Assembly (NCBI RefSeq): GCF_018129965.1
Contig: NZ_JAFCKW010000015.1
Location: 62,001 to 126,000, forward strand
Reading direction: 5' to 3'
DNA from: Bradyrhizobium diazoefficiens
GTDB lineage: Bacteria; Pseudomonadota; Alphaproteobacteria; Rhizobiales; Xanthobacteraceae
Length of the DNA: 64,000 nucleotides
Shown here: in pieces, positions 1-7,709 of the stretch
Position numbering within the stretch: position 1 is the first letter of the stretch
How the letters are laid out: each line of letters opens with the position of its first letter
Translations under genes and position numbers: made by a program
Notes under the pieces: generated by a model
What the model saw: the letters and a program-made list of their open reading frames with translations, nothing else
What the model was told of the DNA's origin: nothing
Database searches by the model: none

Positions 1-94
1 CATCCTCGAGCTGCAGCGCGAGGGCAAGGCGCGTATGCAGGCCACGGACTTCCTGCGCGGGGTGCCGCTGAAGGCAGGCGCCAAACTCACCTGA
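1..94 (+). CDS. fmt: Methionyl-tRNA formyltransferase, C-terminal end (partial)
   Basis: Open at the left edge; reading from base 2 gives about 30 residues ending in a TGA at 92-94. The tail (LQREGKARMQATDFLRG, then VPLKAGAKL) is the usual extreme C-terminus of Fmt, which formylates initiator Met-tRNA. The next gene on the same strand is truA, and fmt-truA-dapE/D neighbourhoods are common in rhizobia, which supports the call. Only the last tenth of the protein is present, so nothing can be said about the active site. Confidence 0.75.
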   Translation, partial: ILELQREGKARMQATDFLRGVPLKAGAKLT

Positions 95-101
95 CGCTGT
101 C

Positions 102-123
102 ATACCCCGCGAAGGCGGGGTAT
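102..123. repeat. Short palindrome after fmt
   Basis: Nine-base arms (102-110 and 115-123) around a 4-base loop, just after the fmt stop. It has no T-tract and resembles the short palindromic intergenic repeats seen elsewhere in the window more than a terminator. A second perfect hairpin (173-181 with 186-194) lies 20 bases before the truA start codon and could influence truA translation. Confidence 0.5.
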
Positions 124-213
124 CCAGGACACCGAGGGCTCTCGGCTGAAGAGAGATGTCTCGGAATGCTCAATCGCCCGCCTGCGCGGGCGATAACGAC
201 AAAACTGGAAACG

Positions 214-951
214 ATGCCCCGCTACAAGCTCACCATCGAATATGACGGCGCTCCGTTCTTCGGCTGGCAGGTGCAGGAGACGCTGCCGTCGGTGCAGGGC
301 GCGCTGGAGGCGGCGGTGAAGGCGATGACCGGCGCGGATCTGCGCGTGCACGGCGCCGGCCGCACCGATGCCGGCGTGCACGCGCGCGGCCAGGTCGCGC
401 ATGTCGACATCGAGAAGCAGTTTCCGCCCGGCCGTTTTCGTGATGGTCTCAACGCCCATCTGCGCCCGCATCCGATCGCGGTGCTGGAGGCCGAGATCGT
501 GCCCGATACGTTCGAGGCGCGCTTCTCGGCCGTGAAGCGCCACTACCGCTACCGCATCGTCAACACCCGCGCCAATCTCGCCCTCGACATCGGCCACGCC
601 TGGCGCGTGCCGCGCAGGCTCGATGCCGATGCGATGCACGCGGCGGCACAGCGCCTGCTCGGCAAGCACGATTTCACGACGTTTCGCGATACCGAGTGCC
701 AGGCCAAATCACCGGAGAAGACGCTCGACCAGCTCGACGTGCTGCGCGACGGCCGCGAGATCACTGTCATCACCTCTGCGCGCTCGTTCCTGCACAGCCA
801 GGTGCGCTCGATGGTGGGATCGCTGGTGTGGGTCGGCGAGGGCCGCTGGACCGCCGACGATCTCTCCGCTGCACTCGCCGCCCGCAACCGCGCCGCCTGC
901 GGCATCGTCGCGCCGCCGGACGGGCTGTATCTGATGCAGGTGGATTATTAG
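214..951 (+). CDS. truA: tRNA pseudouridine(38-40) synthase TruA
   Basis: 245 residues, the normal length for TruA, which converts U38-U40 of the tRNA anticodon arm to pseudouridine in the cytoplasm. It begins MPRYKLTIEYDGAPFFGWQ, the classic N-terminus. The catalytic aspartate is D52 in GRTDAGVHA. The later motifs RSFLHSQVRSMVGSLV and APPDGLYL are also present. The frame is open upstream to 166, but the ATG at 214 matches the family start and the extra 16 residues are not family-like. Upstream on the same strand is fmt. Confidence 0.96.
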   Translation: MPRYKLTIEYDGAPFFGWQVQETLPSVQGALEAAVKAMTGADLRVHGAGRTDAGVHARGQVAHVDIEKQFPPGRFRDGLNAHLRPHPIAVLEAEIVPDTFEARFSAVKRHYRYRIVNTRANLALDIGHAWRVPRRLDADAMHAAAQRLLGKHDFTTFRDTECQAKSPEKTLDQLDVLRDGREITVITSARSFLHSQVRSMVGSLVWVGEGRWTADDLSAALAARNRAACGIVAPPDGLYLMQVDY

Positions 952-1056
952 AGCGTTTTCGAGCGAAGTGGATACCGGTTCGCGTGAAGAAAACGCGTCA
1001 AAACAAGAATCTAGAGCTTCGGTTCTGATTCAATCAGAACCGAAAAAGCTCTAGAG
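951..1056. repeat. Dispersed intergenic repeat with long hairpin
   Basis: Starts at the truA stop. It carries a gagcgttttcgagcgaagtgg motif region typical of a repeat I recall from Bradyrhizobium and relatives (memory, not searched). It ends in a hairpin: outer 9-bp arms 1011-1019 with 1046-1054, inner 11-bp arms 1020-1030 with 1032-1042, one-base loop. It separates convergent truA and dapE and could end transcription from both sides. Confidence 0.5.
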
Positions 1057-1070
1057 CCTGATGCCGCCTC

Positions 1071-1107
1071 CGCCGTCATGCCCGGGACAAGCCCGGGCAT
1101 GACGGCG
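1071..1107. repeat. Palindromic repeat (cgtcatgcccggg type)
   Basis: Perfect 16-base arms 1071-1086 and 1092-1107 with a 5-base loop. The same core (gtcatgcccggg ... cccgggcatgac) recurs at about 5348, 7587 and 63605, always between genes, so this is a repeated element rather than a one-off terminator. Confidence 0.7.
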
Positions 1108-1132
1108 GAATGTTCGGCGAGGGAGAAGAGCC

Positions 1133-2311
1133 TCACCCAAAATACCGCGTCAAAATCCCCCGATACACCCGCGTCAGCGTCTCCAGATCCTTCACCGGCA
1201 CGCGCTCGTCGATTTGGTGCATGGTCTGGCCGACCAGGCCGAACTCGATCACCGGGCAATAGCTGGAGATGAAGCGTGCGTCCGACGTGCCGCCCGAGGT
1301 CGACAGCTCCGGCCTGCGGCCCGTCACTTCCTCGATCGCTGAAACCGCGAGATCGGTGAACGGGCCGGGCTTGGTCACGAACACGTTGGAGTTCGACGGC
1401 TCCCACACGATGCGGGCCTTGATGCGATTGCCGCAGGCTTTTGCCAGCCGCGCCTCGACCAGATCACGCAGGCTCGCCTGAGTGTGGTTGTCGTTGTAGC
1501 GGATGTTGAACCTGGCGCGGGCCTCGCCGGGGATGACGTTGAACGCCTTGTTGCCGACGTCGACCGAGACGAATTCGAGATTGGACGGCTGGAACTGCGC
1601 GCTGCCGTGGTCGAGCGGCTCGTCCGAGATTGCCACGATCAGCCGCGAGATGTCGGGCACCGGATTGGCCGCGCGGTGCGGATAGGCGACATGCCCCTGT
1701 ATGCCATCGACATAGAGCGTTCCGGATTGCGAGCCGCGGCGTCCGACCTTGATGGTGTCGCCGAGCGTCTCGACATTGGAGGGCTCGCCCAGCACGCAAT
1801 GGTCGAATTTCTCGCCGCGCTCGGCGGCCCATTTCAAGAGCTTGAGGGTGCCGTTGATGGAGACGTCTTCCTCGTCGCCGGTGATCAGGAACGAGATTGA
1901 TCCCGAGCCGGATTCCTGGCCGTCGCTGCGCGGCTTGCCGCCATGGGCAGCGAGATGCTCCAGCACCGCGGCGACCGAGCAGGCGATGCCGCCCTTCATG
2001 TCGACCGCGCCGCGGCCGTGCAGGACGCCATCCTTCACCTCTCCCGAGAACGCGCCGACGCTCCAGGCGCTCTCGTCGCCCGGCGGCACCACGTCGGTGT
2101 GGCCGGCAAAGGTGATGTGCGGCCCTTCAGTGCCGATCCGGGCGTAGAGATTGTCGACATCGGCCGTGCCAGGCTCGGTGAATGTCACGCGGTGACAGGT
2201 AAAGCCGGCGGCGGTGAGCGCCCGTTCGAGCACTTCGAGCGCACCGGCGTCGGCCGGCGTTACCGAGGGACAGCGGATGAGGTCGCGGGCAATCGAGAGA
2301 GCATCGGTCAT
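1133..2311 (-). CDS. dapE: Succinyl-diaminopimelate desuccinylase
   Basis: 392 residues, M20 dinuclear zinc peptidase family. It hydrolyses N-succinyl-LL-2,6-diaminopimelate in the lysine/meso-DAP pathway. Zinc and catalytic motifs are visible: FAGHTDVVPPGD (H71), GRGAVDMKGG (D104), and GDEED with catalytic E147 and metal ligand E148. The C-terminal GGTSDARF and a late conserved histidine (GQTMHQIDE) complete the site. The start ATG is 10 bases after the dapD stop, so dapD-dapE form an operon for consecutive succinylase-branch steps (dapC lies elsewhere). Confidence 0.96.
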   Translation of the reverse strand: MTDALSIARDLIRCPSVTPADAGALEVLERALTAAGFTCHRVTFTEPGTADVDNLYARIGTEGPHITFAGHTDVVPPGDESAWSVGAFSGEVKDGVLHGRGAVDMKGGIACSVAAVLEHLAAHGGKPRSDGQESGSGSISFLITGDEEDVSINGTLKLLKWAAERGEKFDHCVLGEPSNVETLGDTIKVGRRGSQSGTLYVDGIQGHVAYPHRAANPVPDISRLIVAISDEPLDHGSAQFQPSNLEFVSVDVGNKAFNVIPGEARARFNIRYNDNHTQASLRDLVEARLAKACGNRIKARIVWEPSNSNVFVTKPGPFTDLAVSAIEEVTGRRPELSTSGGTSDARFISSYCPVIEFGLVGQTMHQIDERVPVKDLETLTRVYRGILTRYFG

Positions 2312-2321
2312 GGCCCGCCAA

Positions 2322-3167
<846 letters not shown>

Positions 3168-3250
3168 CGGGATTTCCTCTTCGAAACGGGAATTTTGGTG
3201 GATTGGGCCGCTTTTTCGGGATTTGGGCCGGGAGAGTCAAGGCATACTCC

Positions 3251-3403
3251 GCTGTCATCCCGGGGCGCGCGAAGCGCGAGCCCGGGATCCATAGCCACAG
3301 ACGGTCGTTTTGCGAGGACTCGGAGTTATCGATCTTGTGCCGCAACCAAACTCTGTGGCTATGGGTCCCGGGTCTGCGCTTACGCTTGCCCGGGACGACA
3401 GTG
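3251..3403. repeat. Long inverted repeat, family A copy 1
   Basis: Two halves face each other: 3251-3300 (gctgtcatcccgggg ... atagccacag) and 3353-3403 (ctgtggctatgggtcccggg ... cgacagtgg), around a unique centre. Near-identical elements occur at 4139-4275 and 44189-44326. All three lie between genes and none encodes a plausible protein, so they form a roughly 140-150 bp dispersed repeat family. Confidence 0.75.
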
Positions 3404-3404
3404 G

Positions 3405-4097
3405 TTATTGTCGCAACAACCCTGCCAAAAACCCCGCCAGATCGTCGGTGACGTGGTCGACATGGGCCGCATCGCGGCCCTCCAGCTCCCAGTCCTCGCG
3501 CACCACGTCCCTGGTGCCGTCAGGCACCACCAGCACGGTGGTCATGCCGAGCTCGTGCGGGACGGTGAGATTGCGGGCGAGGTCTTCGAACATGGCGGCG
3601 CGGGCCGGATCGACCGCATGGTCGTCGAGGAATTTCCGGTAGGTCTGGGGCGCCGGCTTCGGCTCGAAGCCGGCCGCGATGATGTCAAACACGCCGTCGA
3701 AATGCGAGGCGAGGCCGAGCCGCGCCAGCACGGCATCGACATGGTCGACCGAGCCGTTGGTCAGGATCAGCTTGCGTCCCGGCAGTTTTGCGATGGCTTC
3801 GCCGAGCGCAGGATTCGGCTCCAGCGGCGAATGGTCGATCTTGTGGACATAGGCGAGGTAGTCGTCGGCGCGAACGCCATGCAGGGTCATCATGCCACGC
3901 ATGGTGGTGCCGAAGCGCAGATAATAATCCTTCTGGATCTTCCGCGCTTCCGCTGGCGTCACGTTCAGCCAGTTGCACACGAACTCCCCGATCCGCGCAT
4001 CGACCTGCTGCCACAGATTGACGTGATGCGGATAGAGCGTGTTGTCGAGGTCGAACACCCAGGTGTCGACATGGCCGAAGGTGCGGGGGGATTTCAT
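3405..4097 (-). CDS. HAD-family pyrimidine 5'-nucleotidase
   Basis: 230 residues of the haloacid dehalogenase superfamily, SDT1/pyrimidine 5'-nucleotidase type. Motif I is WVFDLDNTLYP (D16 nucleophile, D18), motif II LILTNGS, motif III lysine in FEPKPAPQTY, and motif IV MFEDLARN. The DLDNTLYP form with a small helical cap is characteristic of nucleotidases that dephosphorylate pyrimidine nucleoside monophosphates; the exact substrate is inferred. It sits between two family-A repeats and is probably transcribed alone. Confidence 0.85.
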   Translation of the reverse strand: MKSPRTFGHVDTWVFDLDNTLYPHHVNLWQQVDARIGEFVCNWLNVTPAEARKIQKDYYLRFGTTMRGMMTLHGVRADDYLAYVHKIDHSPLEPNPALGEAIAKLPGRKLILTNGSVDHVDAVLARLGLASHFDGVFDIIAAGFEPKPAPQTYRKFLDDHAVDPARAAMFEDLARNLTVPHELGMTTVLVVPDGTRDVVREDWELEGRDAAHVDHVTDDLAGFLAGLLRQ

Positions 4098-4138
4098 CGT
4101 GGCCTTCTATCCTTTGAGCACAATCGTCGCGCAGTCCT

Positions 4139-4275
4139 CCGCTGTCGTCCCGGACAAGCGAAGCGCAGATCCGGGACCCATAACCACGGGGAGTGGTTTG
4201 GCGAAGATCACAACGACAAGCTCGCGCGACAACAGTGGCCTGTGGTTATGGGTCCCCGCCTTCGCGGGGACGACG
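4139..4275. repeat. Long inverted repeat, family A copy 2
   Basis: Same design as 3251-3403: a gctgtcgtcccgg half at 4139-4187 and a mirrored half at about 4240-4275 ending cggggacgac. It fills the gap between the HAD nucleotidase start and the 3' end of the DUF1036 gene. Confidence 0.75.
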
Positions 4276-4311
4276 TTGGTGGATGTGGTGACAGCGCCCT
4301 GATCACATCAA

Positions 4312-5298
4312 TCACGGCAGCGCAAACCGCAGCGTCTTGCCGCCGCCGCTCATATCCACCGCAGCAAAGCCCGTGGCCGTGAAGCCGCGCGCGCCGCAAT
4401 CGGTCTGCTCGACCGTCTCGAACTTGGTCTCGCGGGTGCAGAGCTGCCGCTCGCCGCCCCAGTTCAGCGGCCTGTCCTTCAGCTTGATGACGCGGTTGTC
4501 GGCGTCGATGGCCTCCGCGAAGCTGAAGATCTGTTTCGGCTGGCCGGTCACGTCGGGGTGCAGGCAGGCCTTGGGATCGATGCGATACCAGCCGCGGCTC
4601 GTCACGGATTTGCCGTCGTCGGTGGCGACCGCAGCCATCACCTTGTGCGGCGTATCGTTGCACCAGGTCAGGCCGTTCGGGGACGGGGTCTGCGTCGCAT
4701 CGACCATGGTCTTGAAGAAGTTCGGCGACGAGACCGCGTCGGACGGCAGTCCGCGGCTCTTCAGGAACGCGGCCAGCGCGGCCTGCGTCTTCGGTCCGTC
4801 GACGCCGTCGATCGCGCCGACATCGTAGCCGATGATCACCAGCAGCCGCTGGATGCCGGCGAGCCGCGCCTGCTCGTCGTCATATTCGGAATCCTCGGCG
4901 AGATAGGTCACCAGATTGCCGTCGTCGCCCTGCGTCGGCGTCACCTGCGTGAAGGCCGCCTGGGTCTGGCCGCTGCGGCATTGCCGCGCGGCCGCGATGA
5001 CGAAATTCTCCTGCGCCACGCACAGCGTGTCGCTGCCGCTCTGCGGAATCGGCGAGGCGCCATAGACGCCGAGCGCGCGGGCGTTGAGCAGGATGCGGTC
5101 GGCCGTGAGCGTGCCCTGCACCACCACGCGGCAGGTGGCGGGGTCGATCCTGAACCAGCCCCGCGTCGCGGTCGCCGCCTTGTCGTCGATGCCGATCGCG
5201 GCCTCGACGACATAGGACATGCGATTGCAGATCTTGAGGTCGGCGAGGGCCGGTGCGGAGGAGAAGACGAACGAGATGGCCGCGGCCGGTAGCGTCAT
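4312..5298 (-). CDS. Exported protein with two DUF1036 domains and a peptidoglycan-binding-like segment
   Basis: 328 residues from the ATG at 5298. A hydrophobic segment TLPAAAISFVFSSAPALA looks like a signal peptide. Residues about 20-125 (LKICNRMSYVVEAAIG, RGWFRIDPATC) and about 200-328 (LTWCNDTPHKVMAAV, RGWYRIDPKAC) are two copies of a DUF1036-type domain. Between them a PG_binding_1-like helical stretch is seen (GIQRLLVIIGYDVGAIDGVDG). The open frame extends to 5457, but that extension is translated intergenic repeat, so I reject it. A start slightly upstream of 5298 at a non-ATG codon is possible, because an Arg-rich stretch (RRRSLLTRF) precedes it. Function unknown; probably periplasmic. 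Confidence 0.75.
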   Translation of the reverse strand: MTLPAAAISFVFSSAPALADLKICNRMSYVVEAAIGIDDKAATATRGWFRIDPATCRVVVQGTLTADRILLNARALGVYGASPIPQSGSDTLCVAQENFVIAAARQCRSGQTQAAFTQVTPTQGDDGNLVTYLAEDSEYDDEQARLAGIQRLLVIIGYDVGAIDGVDGPKTQAALAAFLKSRGLPSDAVSSPNFFKTMVDATQTPSPNGLTWCNDTPHKVMAAVATDDGKSVTSRGWYRIDPKACLHPDVTGQPKQIFSFAEAIDADNRVIKLKDRPLNWGGERQLCTRETKFETVEQTDCGARGFTATGFAAVDMSGGGKTLRFALP

Positions 5299-5347
5299 CA
5301 GGAAGCGGGTGAGGAGAGAGCGACGGCGCCCCCCAGCGTTCCATCCG

Positions 5348-5430
5348 TCATGCCCGGCCTTGTGCCGGGCATCCACGTTCTTGACGCCCGCCAAAAGGTC
5401 GTGGATCGCCGGGACAAGCCCGGCCATGAC
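5348..5430. repeat. Palindromic repeat pair (gtcatgcccggc type)
   Basis: Two hairpin units (tcatgcccggccttgtgccgggc and gccgggacaagcccggccatgac) separated by a mirrored tccacgtt/cgtggat arm, between argB and the DUF1036 gene. A close copy lies at 7587-7673. Confidence 0.7.
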
Positions 5431-5453
5431 GGCATTCTTTGGCCCGCTCTTCT

Positions 5454-6341
5454 TCACTTATGGATCAGCGTTCCCGTGCCCTGGTTGGTGAAGAGCTCGA
5501 GCAGCACCGCGTGCTGCATCTTGCCGTCGATGATGACGACGCCCTCGACGCCCTGTTCGAGCGCGTAGATGCAGGTCTCGACCTTGGGGATCATGCCGCC
5601 GGAGATGGTGCCGTCGGCGATCAGCTTGCGCGCGTCCTTCACCGAGAGCTGCGGGATCAGCTTCTTCGACTTGTCGAGCACGCCGGGCACGTCGGTGAGC
5701 AGCAGCAGGCGCTTGGCCTTCAGCGCACCGGCGACGGCGCCGGCAAAGGTGTCGGCGTTGACGTTGAAGGTCTGGCCCTGCTTCGAGGTCGCCAGCGGCG
5801 CCAGCACCGGGATCAGCTCGTAGCCGATCAGCTGGTTGAGCAGCGTGAGATCGACTTTCTCCGGTTCGCCGACGAAGCCGAGATCGACCACCTTCTCGAT
5901 ATGCGAATCGGGATCGACCATGGTGCGCGTCGCCTTGGTGGCGGTGACCATGTTGCCGTCCTTGCCGCAGAGGCCGACGGCCTTGCCGCCGGCTTCATTG
6001 ATGTAGCCGACCAGCGACTTGTTGATCGAGCCGGCCAGCACCATCTCGACGATCTCGATGGTGGCGGCATCGGTGATGCGCAGGCCGGCTGCGAATTCCG
6101 AGACGATGCCGAGTCGCTTGAGCATGGTGGCGATCTGCGGACCGCCGCCATGCACGACCACCGGATTGATCGCGGTCTGCTCGAGCAGCACGATGTCGCG
6201 GGCGAAGTTCTTCGCCGTCTCCTCGTCGCCCATGGCATGGCCGCCATATTTGATGACGATGGTTTCTTCGTCATATTGCTGCATGTGCGGCAGCGCTTCG
6301 GACAGGATGCGGGCCTGGTCGAGCGGGGAGATTTCGGTCAT
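5454..6341 (-). CDS. argB: Acetylglutamate kinase
   Basis: 295 residues, the normal size. It phosphorylates N-acetyl-L-glutamate, the second step of arginine synthesis. Amino-acid kinase fold motifs are seen: IVIKYGGHAMG near the N-terminus, VVHGGGPQI for the glycine-rich loop, and LLLLTDVPGVL and SGGMIPKVETC toward the C-terminus. The start is set at the ATG at 6341 (MTEISPLDQARILSEALP). The frame is open to 6530, but that part lies in a dispersed repeat. The N-terminal helix (about 25 residues) suggests the arginine-sensitive hexameric type, an inference from family knowledge. Confidence 0.96.
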   Translation of the reverse strand: MTEISPLDQARILSEALPHMQQYDEETIVIKYGGHAMGDEETAKNFARDIVLLEQTAINPVVVHGGGPQIATMLKRLGIVSEFAAGLRITDAATIEIVEMVLAGSINKSLVGYINEAGGKAVGLCGKDGNMVTATKATRTMVDPDSHIEKVVDLGFVGEPEKVDLTLLNQLIGYELIPVLAPLATSKQGQTFNVNADTFAGAVAGALKAKRLLLLTDVPGVLDKSKKLIPQLSVKDARKLIADGTISGGMIPKVETCIYALEQGVEGVVIIDGKMQHAVLLELFTNQGTGTLIHK

Positions 6342-6412
6342 GAGGCAGATCTCGCTGGCGGGACTGACGGGGCGCGTTCTAACCGATTGGCGGGGGCAGC
6401 GCAAAGTGATGT

Positions 6413-6547
6413 TCTTTCCCTCTCCCCTTGTGGGAGAGGGTGGCTCGCCGCGATAGCGGCGAGACGGGTGAGGGGTCTCTATCCGCGGAGACAGACCCCT
6501 CATCCGGCGCTTCGCGCCACCTTCTCCCACAAGGGGAGAAGGAAGAA
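6413..6547. repeat. Large inverted repeat between argB and the DUF423 gene
   Basis: Left arm ccctctccccttgtgggaga (from 6418) and right arm ttctcccacaaggggagaag (to 6542) are near-perfect mirrors, with further mirrored blocks (gacgggtgaggggt / acccctcatccg) inside. This is the typical layout of a Bradyrhizobium intergenic repeat. It contains no gene. Confidence 0.75.
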
Positions 6548-6554
6548 AGAAGCG

Positions 6555-6914
6555 CTACTTCTTAGCCATCATCGCCGCCAGCGTCACCGCCAGCCAGCTC
6601 GCAATCATCATCGTCCCGCCGGTCGGCGCCGCCATGGGAAACAGCGAATGGCCGGCATATTGCCGCAAGGTGAGGTCGCCCGCGAACAGCGTCGTGCCGA
6701 TCACGAAGCCGAATGCTGCGACGAGGCCCATTCCGCCGTGCAGAAGTCCGCGGGAGAGCAGCGCCACCGCGGCGAGGATGGCGGTTGCATGAAACAGCAG
6801 CATGGTGCTGGCCGAGGCGAGGCGGCCGGCATCGGCGCCATGGGCGGAGGCGGCGGCCAGCGCGACGCCGGCGGCGCCCATCAAACCGGCAAGCCCGATC
6901 AGCAGGCGCATCAT
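6555..6914 (-). CDS. DUF423 family small membrane protein
   Basis: 119 residues with four predicted membrane helices: LLIGLAGLMGAAGVALAAASAHG, LLFHATAILAAVALL, GMGLVAAFGFVIGTTLFAGDL, and MMIASWLAVTLAAMM. The AHG near the N-terminus and the LF.GDL and PTGG motifs are characteristic of DUF423/YgdD proteins of unknown function. Its ATG overlaps the engB stop (TGATG), so it is translationally coupled to engB as the last gene of the rpmH-rnpA-yidC-engB strand. The longer frame running to 7670 is just the shadow of engB. Confidence 0.88.
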   Translation of the reverse strand: MMRLLIGLAGLMGAAGVALAAASAHGADAGRLASASTMLLFHATAILAAVALLSRGLLHGGMGLVAAFGFVIGTTLFAGDLTLRQYAGHSLFPMAAPTGGTMMIASWLAVTLAAMMAKK

Positions 6915-7567
6915 CACGAGCTCCGCTCCTCCAGCAATTTGGCGATGGCTGCGCGCAGCTCGGCCATGCCGGTCGAGCTGCGCGACGAGGTCGCCAGCAC
7001 GTTCGGGAACGCGGCCGGATGCTTGGCCAGGGCGGCCTCGGTTTCGGCGATGCAGGCCTGAAGCTCCGATGCCTTCACCTGGTCGGCCTTGGTCAGCACG
7101 ATCTGGTAGCTGACGGCGGAGCGGTCGAGCGTCTTGAGGATCTCCTGATCGACCTCCTTGAGCCCGTGCCGCGCATCGATCAGCACGTAGACGCGCGCGA
7201 GGCTGGCGCGCCCCAGCAGGAATGTGTGGATCAGTTCGGTCCAGGACGCGACCTGACTCTTGGGCGCCTTGGCGTAGCCATAGCCGGGCATGTCGACGAG
7301 GCGCAGGTCTTTCTTCCCGGGGACCTCGAAGAAGATCAGTTCCTGGGTGCGGCCCGGCGTATGCGAGGTGCGCGCCAGCGCGTTGCGCCCTGTGAGCGCG
7401 TTGATCAGGCTGGACTTGCCGACATTGGAGCGGCCGGCAAAGGCGATCTCCAGCCCGTCCATCGGCGGCAGCGTTTCGATCGAGGGCGAGGCCCAGATGA
7501 ACTGCCAGTCGCGGGTGAACAGTTTTCGCCCGGCCTCGGTCAGTCGCTCGTCGGTCTTGTCGTTCAT
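6914..7567 (-). CDS. engB: Ribosome biogenesis GTP-binding protein EngB/YsxC
   Basis: 217 residues. TrmE-Era-EngA-EngB-Septin-like GTPase needed for large-subunit assembly. G1 P-loop GRSNVGKS is at residues 45-52, G2 is within RTSHTPGRTQ, G3 is VDMPGYG, and G4 is TKAD. The start MNDKTDERLTEAG at 7567 is chosen because codons upstream to 7660 translate the dispersed repeat at 7587-7673. It follows yidC on the same strand and overlaps the DUF423 gene. Confidence 0.95.
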   Translation of the reverse strand: MNDKTDERLTEAGRKLFTRDWQFIWASPSIETLPPMDGLEIAFAGRSNVGKSSLINALTGRNALARTSHTPGRTQELIFFEVPGKKDLRLVDMPGYGYAKAPKSQVASWTELIHTFLLGRASLARVYVLIDARHGLKEVDQEILKTLDRSAVSYQIVLTKADQVKASELQACIAETEAALAKHPAAFPNVLATSSRSSTGMAELRAAIAKLLEERSS

Positions 7568-7586
7568 GCGAGCGGTCCATCCTCTG

Positions 7587-7673
7587 GTCATGGCCGGGCT
7601 CGTCCCGGCCATCCACGTCTGTTGGTGCGGCACCCTCCAAAACGTGGATGCCCGGGACAAGCCCGGGCATGAC
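7587..7673. repeat. Palindromic repeat pair (gtcatggccggg type)
   Basis: Two hairpins (gtcatggccggg ... cccggccatcc and gatgcccgggacaagcccgggcatgac) lie between yidC and engB, closely matching the copy at 5348-5430. Because it sits inside a probable operon it may be a processing or attenuation site rather than an end of transcription. Confidence 0.7.
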
Positions 7674-7709
7674 GATGTGGAGGCAGTTTGGCCTGGCAGT
7701 ACCGAAAGA

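Noticed and set aside
5299..5457. N-terminal extension of the DUF1036 protein (AGLVPAIHDLL-type residues).
   Set aside because: This is translated palindromic repeat; the same residues appear when other copies of the repeat are translated (before engB), so it is not protein-coding.
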